Positions 54,859 to 64,000 of a stretch of DNA of 64,000 bases are shown in pieces. Source of the DNA: Pisaster brevispinus (lineage: Eukaryota > Echinodermata > Asteroidea > Forcipulatida > Asteriidae); NCBI GenBank assembly GCA_023634235.1, contig JAMKCF010000084.1:62001-126000 (forward strand), given 5' to 3'. A program made the position numbers and the translations under genes. Numbering within the stretch: the stretch's first letter is position 1; the number at the start of each line of letters is the position of its first letter. The notes below the pieces were generated by a model. It was not told where the DNA came from, made no database searches, and saw only the letters and a program-made list of their open reading frames with translations.

Positions 54859-56009
54859 ATGGCTGTGGAGCAGTTCATGGTGCTACCGATAAAATATAAT
54901 TGAGCATGGCCAGTGTTTACTGGCTCCAGACTAATGCTTGACCACAGAATACAGATCAGTTTGAAGCCCCCTTGAGGCATGTAAACTTGTGACATCACAT
55001 GTTTACAAAAGAGCCACAGAGCTTGGACTTCCTGCAGGCACAATTTGTATACATGATCGAAGAAAACACAGAAACACACCATGGCGATTGCACTGTCTAA
55101 CTTTTATAAACTTTCCTTATGCAAAACTTGTTGAGCTGTTGTTTTGTGTGTTTTCCCTTAAGACCAGTGCAGTATCTGGCCTGCCAGAAAGGCCCTAAAT
55201 TGTATAAGGTTGTTCTTTTTGTAAACAAAGTTTAGACGTGGTCTATAAAGATATTGACCCCTTGCGTTGCACTGATGTAACAAGTGGCTTCAATCTGCTA
55301 TGGTCTGCTATTTTGGGAGTAAAAAGATATGGCACAGGTCTTGTAATGAATTGTGTGCACGTGGCCTAAAAAGCATTACATTACAGGTTAAAGATTTTCT
55401 GACTTTTACCACAAAAACTCAGAAACATGTCCGTGTCACCAGTGGGTGTGTTTATATTGAATTACTTGGGTCATACGGATGAGCAGCCCTACTGGTTTAT
55501 GCATGATTCAATCAAGTGTACTGTTTGGAAAAGGAATTACAAGGAAAAAGCAGGTGCTATTTGTCAGATGAAAAGGATGCCTTAGTCTAGCCTCTTTCTT
55601 TTTTTTGAGCTTTCCCATAATATGCATGCAAAACCGACCCCAAAATGGCGCTAACAAGATTGATGGCAAGGTCACATCAGGGTCAGTCTATGTCCATGTA
55701 GTTCCATGCTTTAAGTAAGTTGTGCTTTGCATCCTGGATGACTTTTTTTGGTGGTACAACAGAAACACTACATGTAGTACACAAAGCCACAAGCGAATTT
55801 ACCGACCCAACGCCCAATAAACAAATTTTATAAATTAAATAATGAAATAGATTGCGTGGGTAACAAAAACAAGAAATATAGATAAACACTCAACATTCCT
55901 GACAAGTTGGGAAAAGGCCTTGTGGCTTCAATACTTACAGCTGTAGCCTTGGAGGCATTGACGATAGGCTGTTTCTACTTCCAGCTCCAAAGCTGGTATG
56001 AAGTACATA
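54859..56009. other. Inside the large inverted repeat, no gene recognised
   Basis: Apart from the inner end of the 54711-55082 ORF, nothing recognisable. AAAATGGCGCTAACAAG at about 55642 is a short GC-containing motif only. Confidence 0.4.
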
Positions 56010-56347
56010 TAATAACAGTTATAATAATAGTAACAAGGTCTTACATAGCGCATTTTACAATAACGTACGTGTATCAGTGCGCTTTACATTAGTACCCTGG
56101 TCATTTGGCCAATAACGTTTTAATTTTAATCTTTTTCGGCTTCCTGGGGAGTATTTAGCCCCTCGGAAGGCTTTTCAAACACAATATTAACCTGTACCCT
56201 CGCAGGTACCTATTTATACCCTGGGTGAAGAGAAGCAAAGCATCTTGCACAAGGACACAAGTGTCATGACCGGGATTGGAACCCACAACCCAATTAATTA
56301 AGCACCAGAACTTGAATTCGATGCTCTAAATTGCTCGGCCATGACAC
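56010..56347 (-). mobile_element. Full-length tRNA-SINE
   Basis: On the minus strand the tRNA head starts GTGTCATGGCCGAGC (A-box) and has a B-box GGGTTCCAATCCCGG (about 56272-56286); GTGTCATG and CATGACAC at the two ends of the head can pair. The body includes GGTATAAATAGGTACCTGCG and CTCCCCAGGAAGCC. The 3' end has ATGCGCTATGTAAGA and an AT-rich repeat tail near 56010-56035. The 3' motif is shared with the SINE at 62985-63413, which suggests both use the same partner LINE. Confidence 0.85.
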
Positions 56348-58162
56348 CCTACATTTGAGAGTAAATGTAGTTAAACAAAAATCACTCATTTCAAAGGTCA
56401 TAGGCTTTTCTTATGACAAAAACTGATAATTCTGAGGAGAATTTTTAAGAACTTGAGACTCTGCAAAAGCTAGGAGGAAGGCAAGTCCAAGAACACTTTT
56501 TTGCATACATAAATCCTCCAAGAAACCTTGGCTCAATGCTTTTGGTAATTGTTGGAGCCAGTTTGTGTGAAGTGGGCGCAGCTGTGGCTTATAGAGGAGC
56601 CACAACAGGATGGGTCCATAAATCAGCTACTGAATTATTCATTAAATATCTCTAATTATTTTGTAGAAAAATGTCAAGAAAAACTTTAGGCAGGTTGTTG
56701 GGATTCGGTAAAGGTTGAGCATTTACTGATTGACTTCATTACTATTTGCGATGAGTTTTCAGGTACTGTCGTGTGTTTCTGCTCTGGCATCATGTTGTTT
56801 TCAAATGCATTTGTTTCAGTGCTTTAAAAATGTACAGAAAAAATTTAGTTGCTAGGGTAACACAAGTTTTATCACAACTTATCAGCAATATTTTGTAAAT
56901 AGTTGCACTTTTGGCAACAGTTTTCCTGGCAATGAAACAATATTGGCATGTTTGAGTTACTTCTATTTTTAGTTTTTATCCAAAACAAGAAAATTGACAT
57001 TTTTTTTAATGGGGATTACCAAGCCCTCTGTCTCCACCCCCCCCCAATGAAGTTTCATTTTGCTGTACTTTTTGTACATAAATGAGACATAGCTTTATGT
57101 TTACCATCACTGTAGTACAAATGTTACATTTATCTCTGCATTCTTCTTTATTAAGTCTTGAATCAAGATACTCCTTTTAGGCCGTGGGCCAAAATCTGTA
57201 GAAGACCCAGAAATTGAAGTTCGTCTTAACTTTTTAGGGGCAACTTGCATTTTAGTCAATTTTACTAGATCGATGGTGCTGATTCCGAATTTGACTGTTC
57301 CCATGGGCTCAGATTGCACGTTAAGCCTATGCAGACTATTTTTGCTCATTTTTGGTCAAAAACAGTATTTTGTATAACTTCTACATTTTTCCAGTCAAAT
57401 GATTTCAAATTTGATAAAAATAGCTTCGAGGTCTTTGTACATGCAATAGATCATTACTCAGTCTTCAAAATTAATCCCCATGGTGCTAAACCAAGTTTTT
57501 GTAAAAACAAAACAACATTTTTGGGGGGTAAATTTTTCAAAAATTTGTATTTTTCAGTCTTTTTGTCTCAAGATCTTGGCCATGTACGATTGGTTTCGAT
57601 AATTTAAAAATAGTAATAAAATACATAAATATGTAATACAAGTTGCACTAGCAAAATTTCAGCTAGTCATTAATTATGCAAATATGCATGTATGCGAAAG
57701 AGTTTATATGCTGAACTGACGCAAGTTAAGGGCAATAAAACCAAGTAACTACAGATAGTTATACAGTACTGTTATGTCTGGTTTATTAAAACAATGCATT
57801 TTTAGCCCAGGGGCTAACTTGCTACAAAGTTTACAATTTAAAAACAATACAATACATGTACTGCTCATAATTTAAAGCCTTAAAGGCATATTCTGTTGTT
57901 CGATTAAAGGGTGCACATGTCTTGAGTGTCTTTTAATTATAACAATGTTATGTGAGAAAAATTATAAAGGACCAGACTATTTCAGATGGACCAGATTATT
58001 ACAGATGCACCATTACATTTTGAGATGCCAGAATTGTTTAATAGACTTTGAAAACTAAAATAAGTGGAACAAAACCTAGATGGCTGTGATCATCATCTGT
58101 ATTGCTTGCTCCTTGCATGGAACTCAATGCAGTCCTTGTAACAACTTCAGTGGTATCTGACT

Positions 58163-58254
58163 TCAATTAGGACAATGTCTTCTCTCTTTGATGTCAATCA
58201 AAATCTGTTCGTCGTCGAGAATCTCTGTACATGTAGCTCTGAGCAGCAAACCTC
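58163..58254 (-). CDS. Candidate last exon (29 codons)
   Basis: A good acceptor (CTTTTATTACAG) at 58255 precedes a frame in phase with the preceding donor. It starts GLLLRATCTEILDDEQILID and ends RRHCPN at a TGA (58163-58165). An alternative frame is also open for about 18 codons. The role is unknown. Confidence 0.3.
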
Positions 58255-58382
58255 CTGTAATAAAAGGGGTATATTTACATGTAGTTTAATCAATGGGAAA
58301 ATACAGGCACACCATGTTCCTCACTAACTTAGAACCAAGGAAAACTTAAGAGGCAATGTGAAATAAGAAAATGTATACCAAC

Positions 58383-58620
58383 CTGACTGGTGTTCATAGT
58401 TTGACAGTCTTTCCCTTGACCGCTTCCGTGACTGTTTGTTGGTTATCCTCTTGTTTCTTTTAACATATAATACATCTGGATGGCAGGACATGTGGGTTGC
58501 GCTACTGCTGTGTCTGTGAATCTGCTGATGCTAGCTGACTAGATTTTCCTGATGGTTCAAGGGTTGACTCCAGTGTCCCTTCAACTGCAGTGGAACTGCT
58601 TTGAACATCAGTAGCCCTTT
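58383..58620 (-). pseudogene. Candidate internal exon, frameshifted
   Basis: On the minus strand one frame reads ATDVQSSSTAVEGTLESTLE, then SGKSSQLASADSQTQQ to a stop. A second frame continues at once with SATHMSCHPDVLYVKRNKRI, then a basic stretch to NYEHQS, and ends at a CAG/GTTGGT donor (58383/58382). The two halves look like one low-complexity plus basic protein region broken by a small indel. No domain is recognised. Confidence 0.35.
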
Positions 58621-59726
58621 TAGCCAAATGTTTTCAGCTCTTGCTAATGCGTCTTATCTCAAAACCTGTAAACATTACATTTTCAAAAAGTATGTTGGTC
58701 TTAAGTGGGGGATACTGACTAATGCACAATACTGGCAAGCAGTAGAAAAACTACTACACTGTAAACAACTCTGCAATAAAATCTAAATGAATATTGGGAC
58801 AGATTGGAACAACATTGACAATGTTACTAGCATGAAGATATTGTAGAAGAGACAAAAATTACAGCACCTTATCTGGAAATATGGGTGGGTTGCTGATTGT
58901 TATACAACGTTGTTTAAATTGTTTTAACTTGTTTAACAATTACCTTTAAATATTTTATATAGGTATTTTTGTGAACTGTTTCCCTGGGTGGAAAGACATC
59001 ATGCTAAAGTATTTTACCCAGAATAGAATGACATCCTCTTAAAAATATTAAGTGAGATTATGAAATAATAATAATCAACACAAGTCATGCCAAGTTTGAA
59101 AGACACCAGGGTTGTGTGTAAAACCATATCAACATTGGAGGATTCAAGTCTATTATTAGCATGGTTAGGGTTAACACACAGTCTTCAGTTTGAAAACAAT
59201 TTGAAATCTAAAAACAAAACAAAAATGTTTTCCTCATTTGTGTAAAAACTGATTATTTGTTAGACTAAATGCAGGTTAAGAGATTACAAATTCACATCAC
59301 AAAAGTGTCCATGCTAGAACCCACCCTCTCACCATAATAAAAATGAAACAACTAATGCCAAAGCATTAAGTGGCAGGGCCTTCTGTTAAAACCTTTTGTA
59401 AAAGATTTGTCTGATTTTAGACTGTCTCACTCTTTATTTTCTTTGTGCAGGCCTACTAAACTATTATTAATTGTATTAAAAAAGCTTTTTAGAATATATA
59501 AACACATTGTCAGTAATTAACAACTTAAAAATGGTTGCTTTTGAGGCCTACACTATAAAAGTTGCCCGTTTTTGTAGTCTATCAAACTTCACAGGTGTAA
59601 CGTTGTACGGTTATTTTTTATATAATACGTGCCTACCCTTTTAATTTTAACAAAACACTAACACTTAACTTAAGACTTACTTTAGAAAGAATAGGTACAG
59701 TGTCACACAGAGCCGATGGGTAGCTG

Positions 59727-59927
59727 TCAGCCGAGTCTGGCGTTGGGCACATGTTTTTCCACCAAACTTGTATTTGTTTCAGCCAGTTCTTGGTGTTTCC
59801 CATCAAGACGTTTCCATCTGTTATTGCGGTCACGAAATTTCTGCCAACTAACTGCCGTAAATTGGGTTATTTGTCCCCTTTGACTCTCAATAAAATGACA
59901 CACACACATTTCCTCGGGCGCAACCAT
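59727..59927 (-). CDS. Candidate first exon of a transposon-encoded protein
   Basis: ATG at 59925-59927 has a favourable context (AAGATGG). The frame starts MVAPEEMCVCHFIESQRGQI and continues with TQFTAVSWQKF and RWKRLDGKHQELAE; the motif F(T/S)xxSWxKFxxxxxRWxxLxG looks like the N-terminal region of uncharacterised proteins often found in marine-invertebrate mobile elements. The frame stops after 66 codons, probably beyond a splice donor near ACAA/GTTTGG (about 59765). This assignment is from memory of sequence style; no search was made. Confidence 0.45.
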   Translation of the reverse strand: MVAPEEMCVCHFIESQRGQITQFTAVSWQKFRDRNNRWKRLDGKHQELAETNTSLVEKHVPNARLG

Positions 59928-60741
59928 CTTGATTTGACACCTCTATTCCAGGTTACATTAATATTTACTGTAGTACGCAATGGTAATAATGGTTCGAGGT
60001 TGAAGAACAGCGCCATCCGCGGCATAACGTCGGCATAGCAACGGCGCTGCAAAACAGGCAATTTTTCGTGCTTAATTTCTCGTTATTGTGCAAGCAGATC
60101 AAATGGGAACAGGTAAAATAATAAATTATACATTCCAAACTACTTATAAACGAAAATTAAAGTTGCCCCTCGAAAGTTAAGACGAAAATGCATGTTACAG
60201 GTTTTGGCCCACGGCCTATTTTGAGTATTTCCCAAATAGATCATCTTGAACCAAATTACCAAGCTTCTACATGTATGTCAAATTGAGGAAGTAACACCTG
60301 GTTCAGACAGGCACTCCAGAGTCGCCCTGAACCAAAAAGGTTAGGAGTGGCTCTAGGCCAACCCAAATACATTTTGGTTTCAGACAGGCAAACTTAATGT
60401 GAAATTTCTTAGGTTTGGCTCACATGACAAAATCGATGTAGGAAAGCAAGACGCACTAGAGTCCTTCTGAATGACTGCAATTGTTGATTTTTTTACTTCC
60501 AGCACATCACGTTGCTCCTAACTGTTTCAGACATTTTATGCACTTCGTGTACTTCATGTACATCAAATGATTTGGTGCGGCGTGACTCTAGGGTGCCTGT
60601 CTGAACCAGGTGTTTGATTCAAATAATGTATATCTGGAAACTTGGGATGAGAAATTTCATACTTTCATGTGAATTTTTAGTGGAGAAGCACGTCGTCACG
60701 CGTACAACAAAGTGACCTATCTCATTCAAAGTCCCCCTAAA

Positions 60742-61250
60742 CGTGTTTGGAGAAAATCGTGATTGTAGTTGCACTATTTTTCAAACTGCTGTTTCGGAGT
60801 ATTGCTTACTATATTTGTTTTATTTTTTAAAACAAAAATAAAGCTGAATATTTTATTCAATCATAACTATCAGAGTGGTTTCATTCCTGCAATTGTTTGA
60901 ATTAGTAATTAATTCCTAAACACATACGTCACTTCGTGAAAATGCCAAATGATATTGCCTACAGAGCGCTGTGTACAAAGACATTGCGTATTGAGACCTA
61001 TCATGATGGGTCACTTCGTGAAAATGCAAAACGTCACACACGTGCCTGAACTGGTGAAGTGGCGCATCAAGATAGGTCACTTCGTGGAAATACAAAACGA
61101 CAGATCTAATGACACTTCGTTTTTACTAATTAGTGTAGTTACGAAACTATTACGTATTAGGTACTCAAACTTGCTGAAAATGTTAATAGTAATGAGTGTA
61201 TTAATAATCTGTATAAAACTTGATTTGCAAAAAACTATTATTTTTGACAG
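60742..61250. repeat. Large inverted repeat, right arm
   Basis: Partner of 54320-54858. GTCACTTCGTG boxes occur at about 60929, 61011 and 61077. Short plus-strand ORFs (60949-61254 and 61220-61507) run across it and are not supported. The outer end is unclear; weak similarity may reach 61330. Confidence 0.75.
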
Positions 61251-62142
61251 ATAGGTTCCTTCGTGGTACGCGTGACAAAGTTATTTTCCTTAGGTATACA
61301 AAGATTTCAGAGGGGCTCCACTATTTCGATGTGTATTGTTCAAATTTTCCTGTAGAAAGAGCTAGTTCTTATGAAAGAGAGAAACAAAATTACTCGTCTC
61401 TAACCTTATGTAAAAATAGTAGCGTTTTGTGGCTGAGTGGTAATGTGCGCATTTCCTTGTTATGGTTTGAGACAGATCATAAAGAGCATAATGAATCCTG
61501 CGTTTAAGGCCATTTATAAAAGTGGAAACAAACAGGCTTGGAAACGTTTTGAAAAAATGGAAAATACAGTATAATGATCTGAAATTAGGGGGGGCTGAAA
61601 TGCAAAATGGAGCATGATTTTAAAAGTGAGAGTCAGCATAGGACGACAAATCAGAAAGTGATGTTTAAGAAATCAAACGAGTTGCGAAAGCACTATAAAG
61701 GTCAGTAAAGAGAGCCAAAACCACAATACAGAGATTAAATGTAGGAAGAAGTAATCACAGAAATGTGAAAGTGAAGAAAGAGTATAGAAGAACCTGGTTG
61801 AACAAAAAAGAAGAAAACAAGATTTGAATGACACAGTACAATTTGCATGGGATTTGCTAGCAAATGAAGGGGTAGCAGTGAAATCATTGATGGTACAAGA
61901 TTTGTAAGGTAATCAAGTATAATTTCCAGACTTTGAAAACGCAGATAGCCATGACATATCTTCATCAGTTGATAGAATGCTCTATATGAAAAACACTATA
62001 ATTGGAGGGTGATGGCTCTTTCCCATCATTATATGCCTTTCAAACACGATGAAACAACTAAATACTTTGTTTTCTGTGCAACCATTACCAAATGGCAAAG
62101 GTGTTCAGGAAAGATTAAAAGATAAACTAATAATGTACATAC
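61251..62142. other. No gene recognised; purine-rich tract
   Basis: 61610-61830 is rich in A and G. A 76-codon minus-strand ORF at 61735-61965 is hydrophobic with no recognised domain. Confidence 0.4.
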
Positions 62143-62333
62143 CGGTACTCTCCAAAATATGCCTCCCACAGAAGTCTTCGATGAACTGACGATAAAATTC
62201 TGGCTTTGTTGTCATTACTGAAATGTGGCGATCAGATGATTTGATTTTAGCTATTGCCAAGGTTGCTGAACAAAACATAATGCCATTTTGGAAGTGCCCC
62301 AGGATCTTATAATGATTACTCAAACCTTGCAAT
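62143..62333 (-). CDS. Candidate internal coding exon, 63 codons
   Basis: On the minus strand an acceptor (TTACATTTACAG, just above 62333) and a strong donor (GTATGT, 62142-62137) bound 191 nt. One frame is open across the whole exon with one spare base at each end (phase 1 to phase 1); the others stop. It starts LQGLSNHYKILGHFQNGIMF, then CSATLAIAKIKSSDRHISVM, and ends CGRHILEST. Hydrophobic, basic and aromatic residues are mixed as in a folded domain. I do not recognise the family. Of all host exon candidates here this is the most convincing. Confidence 0.5.
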
Positions 62334-62980
62334 CTGTAAATGTAAATGGGAAAACTTTCAGACTTAAGTTTGTCATTTGAGCAGATTTGAAATTTGTTAG
62401 TCTACTATAGGGTTTAGGAGCATGCTCTTCCGATTACAGACTTTGTCCTTGGTGAAAGACAAAGAAATCAAACTTCTATGATGTCTTAAATAAGTTCTCA
62501 AAAGATGATGTTGTGTCGTGTGCAAGATCCATTTCAGAAATCCAACACCTCTCTAAACAAAAGAAGTAAAAAGCAGATTCCACTATTCTTGTCGAAGCCC
62601 ACCTATTTTCCCACAAATCCCAATATTCTTGCATAATTCCAGACCCCTTCACTTATATTTGCCAGTTTCTGACCAACTCATCTGTCAACTCATGCTATTT
62701 TTATAGTACAGCTGACAACATTGGAAAGAATCCGAAAAATATTCAGTGTAAAAATATCAAGAAAATTCAAAGATTTTGTTCAAAGTCTTGGCTTTGACCT
62801 GTAGTTTTTCACAAATAAAGATGGCTTGCATGTTCACCCATTCTGATTTTGTCGGGCCTCAACATGAAAGGATTCATAATAACATCAATTTGGCCCCGTT
62901 GTGTGGTACGATTAAGAGAGTTGAAAGATGCTATGAAAACTGATATGGACAAAGAAGAGCTTAAACTAAAACAGAGTTAT
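62334..62980. other. Flank with weak exon-like pieces
   Basis: On the minus strand an acceptor-like TTTTGTTTAG near 62556 precedes two partly open frames to about 62400. On the plus strand a 48-codon frame from about 62864 (MKGFIITSIWPRC, then RLRELKDAMKTDMDKEELKL) runs into the SINE. Neither is supported beyond being open. Confidence 0.25.
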
Positions 62981-62984
62981 GGGT

Positions 62985-63413
62985 GTGGCGTGTCGTGGCA
63001 AAGCAGATAAGAGCACTGGACTCAAGCTCTGGTGTTTCTGATCAGCAGAGTGTGGGTTTGAGTCCCGATCGTGACACTCGTGTCCTTAAGCAAGACACTT
63101 CACCATTATTACTTTGTCCTTTGGAAAGGGATTTAAAGCCGTTGGTCCCGTGTGTTGTGTAATGCACTTAGAAGTGCACTTATCAAAAAAACACAGGGGT
63201 TCGCCCCGGTGTCCTGGTTTGATTGGGTGCACATTGCACCACAGCACATTGTAAACCATTACATAGTGCTATGTAAAGGAAAAAGGTCTCATACTTAAGA
63301 ATCGTAGCCCCACATACCTACAGAAAAATACTGAATGTTGAAGCGCCTTGAGCATTACTTAGTGATGGATATAAGCGCTATATAAGAAGCCACTATTTTT
63401 ATTATTATTATAA
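62985..63413 (+). mobile_element. Full-length tRNA-SINE
   Basis: The tRNA-like head (about 62989-63078) has paired ends (GTGTC / GACAC), an A-box region at TGGCAAAGCAGATAAGAGC and a B-box GGGTTTGAGTCCC. The body has CCTTAAGCAAGACACTTC, GGGGTTCGCCCCGGTGT and CACAGCACATTGTAAACC. The 3' end has TATAAGCGCTATATAAGAAG and an (ATT)n tail. Copies at 29540-29850 and 30193-30965 belong to the same family. Confidence 0.88.
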
Positions 63414-64000
63414 GACGATTACGAGTAAAAGACAATTACGAGTAAAAACCTTCGCAGGATGTAACACTGTACATGCATGTGTTTGCGAAAACATATTGCA
63501 ACAGCCATCAAGCTTCAAATGGTAATTTGAGTAAATTTTTGCAACAAACTTTTGAAAAAATTACAGAAATACGAGCTAGTATTTTTAGGCAACAAATCAC
63601 CTCAAACTTGATGCTTAAATGCAATTAGTGAACAAAGAAAACATAATTTAATTTCTTCCTCCCAGCTTCCTGAGAACACCAGAACTCAAAATAGTGTGCA
63701 GTTTTTATAGTACAGAGGGCAACAATAAACAAAAGTGTAAAAACAAGGAATAAGTTGGTTTAGATAAATGTAAATAAACAGTTTGTTGTCATACCTTTGT
63801 TTAATTTTTTTTAATTTAACGTTTATAGAGCTACCATGAACGGGTGTCATTTGGTATTAATTATTATCAGCAGACAAAATTTTGCATTCACATGCATGAT
63901 CGTACAGTTGTATAACTTCAGCTGATTTCCTCATGTTTCGTATATTGTGACAGAGAAAACATTAGTTGGCAATTCAGTTTTTTTTGTCTTTGTTCAATTC
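63414..64000. other. No gene recognised
   Basis: Begins with the short tandem phrase GATTACGAGTAAAA / AATTACGAGTAAAA, then AT-rich sequence without a supported ORF. Confidence 0.45.

Larger units (their letters stand above)
57150..60250 (-). mobile_element. 3.1-kb inverted-repeat DNA transposon
   Basis: TAGGCCGTGGGCCAAAATCT (from about 57179) is inverted at about 60200-60219, and similarity extends for about 80 bp on each side (CGTCTTAACTTT, GGGGCAAC). Candidate exons on the minus strand start about 240 bp inside the right end, the usual place for a transposase gene. The ends outside TAGGCC are decayed and the target duplication is unclear. It lies inside the larger inverted repeat. Confidence 0.75.

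Overview
This is eukaryotic, intron-era animal DNA. It is AT-rich and gene-poor, with no operon-like gene packing and no long ORF apart from one retrotransposon fragment. tRNA-headed SINEs with a GCGCTATATAAG-type 3' end, RTE-like and CR1/L2-like LINE remnants, hundreds of base pairs of minisatellite, and many small TTAA-flanked DNA elements suggest a marine deuterostome, most likely an echinoderm such as a sea star. That assignment comes from repeat style and is not proven by any recognised host gene.

Layout. 1-9.3 kb: a segmental duplication (about 1.38-5.03 kb and 8.2-9.29 kb) that carries an exon-like block and a 66-bp minisatellite; the first copy is split by a 1.5-kb TTAA element. 9.3-16.3 kb: dispersed repeats, a TTAA MITE, a 73-76 bp minisatellite and tRNA-like relics. 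16.4-21.1 kb: a duplicated block holding a conserved 65-nt candidate exon and an ORF with a terminal hydrophobic segment. 21.1-24.6 kb: a degenerate array of 0.4-0.9 kb units. 25.6-27.2 kb: a foldback transposon with long inverted arms and a 9-bp target duplication, carrying a second element. 27.3-31 kb: an inverted repeat and two SINEs, one split by another TTAA element. 31-41 kb: tandem units of a repeat carrying a CRE-like palindrome and an ETS-like palindrome, with hairpin ends; inserted into them are a TTAA element, a 5'-truncated RTE-like LINE with a clear target duplication, and a 1.8-kb inverted-repeat element. 40.9-41.8 kb: a 70-77 bp minisatellite carrying its own small insertion. 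44.9-48.5 kb: a tRNA-SINE, unrecognised ORFs and a LINE 3' end. 50.2-52.6 kb: an inverted-repeat MITE with a TTAA MITE in each arm, then a candidate terminal coding exon. 54.2-61.3 kb: an old large inverted repeat around a SINE and a 3.1-kb inverted-repeat transposon with candidate exons. 62-64 kb: a candidate coding exon on the minus strand and a full-length SINE.

The genes do not form a readable pathway. Host coding content is limited to a few short exon candidates without recognised family. The strongest story is mobile-element archaeology: several insertions can be dated relative to each other because the uninterrupted paralogous site is present in the same window. Coordinates of repeat edges are read by eye and may be off by a few bases (tens of bases for the degenerate ones).
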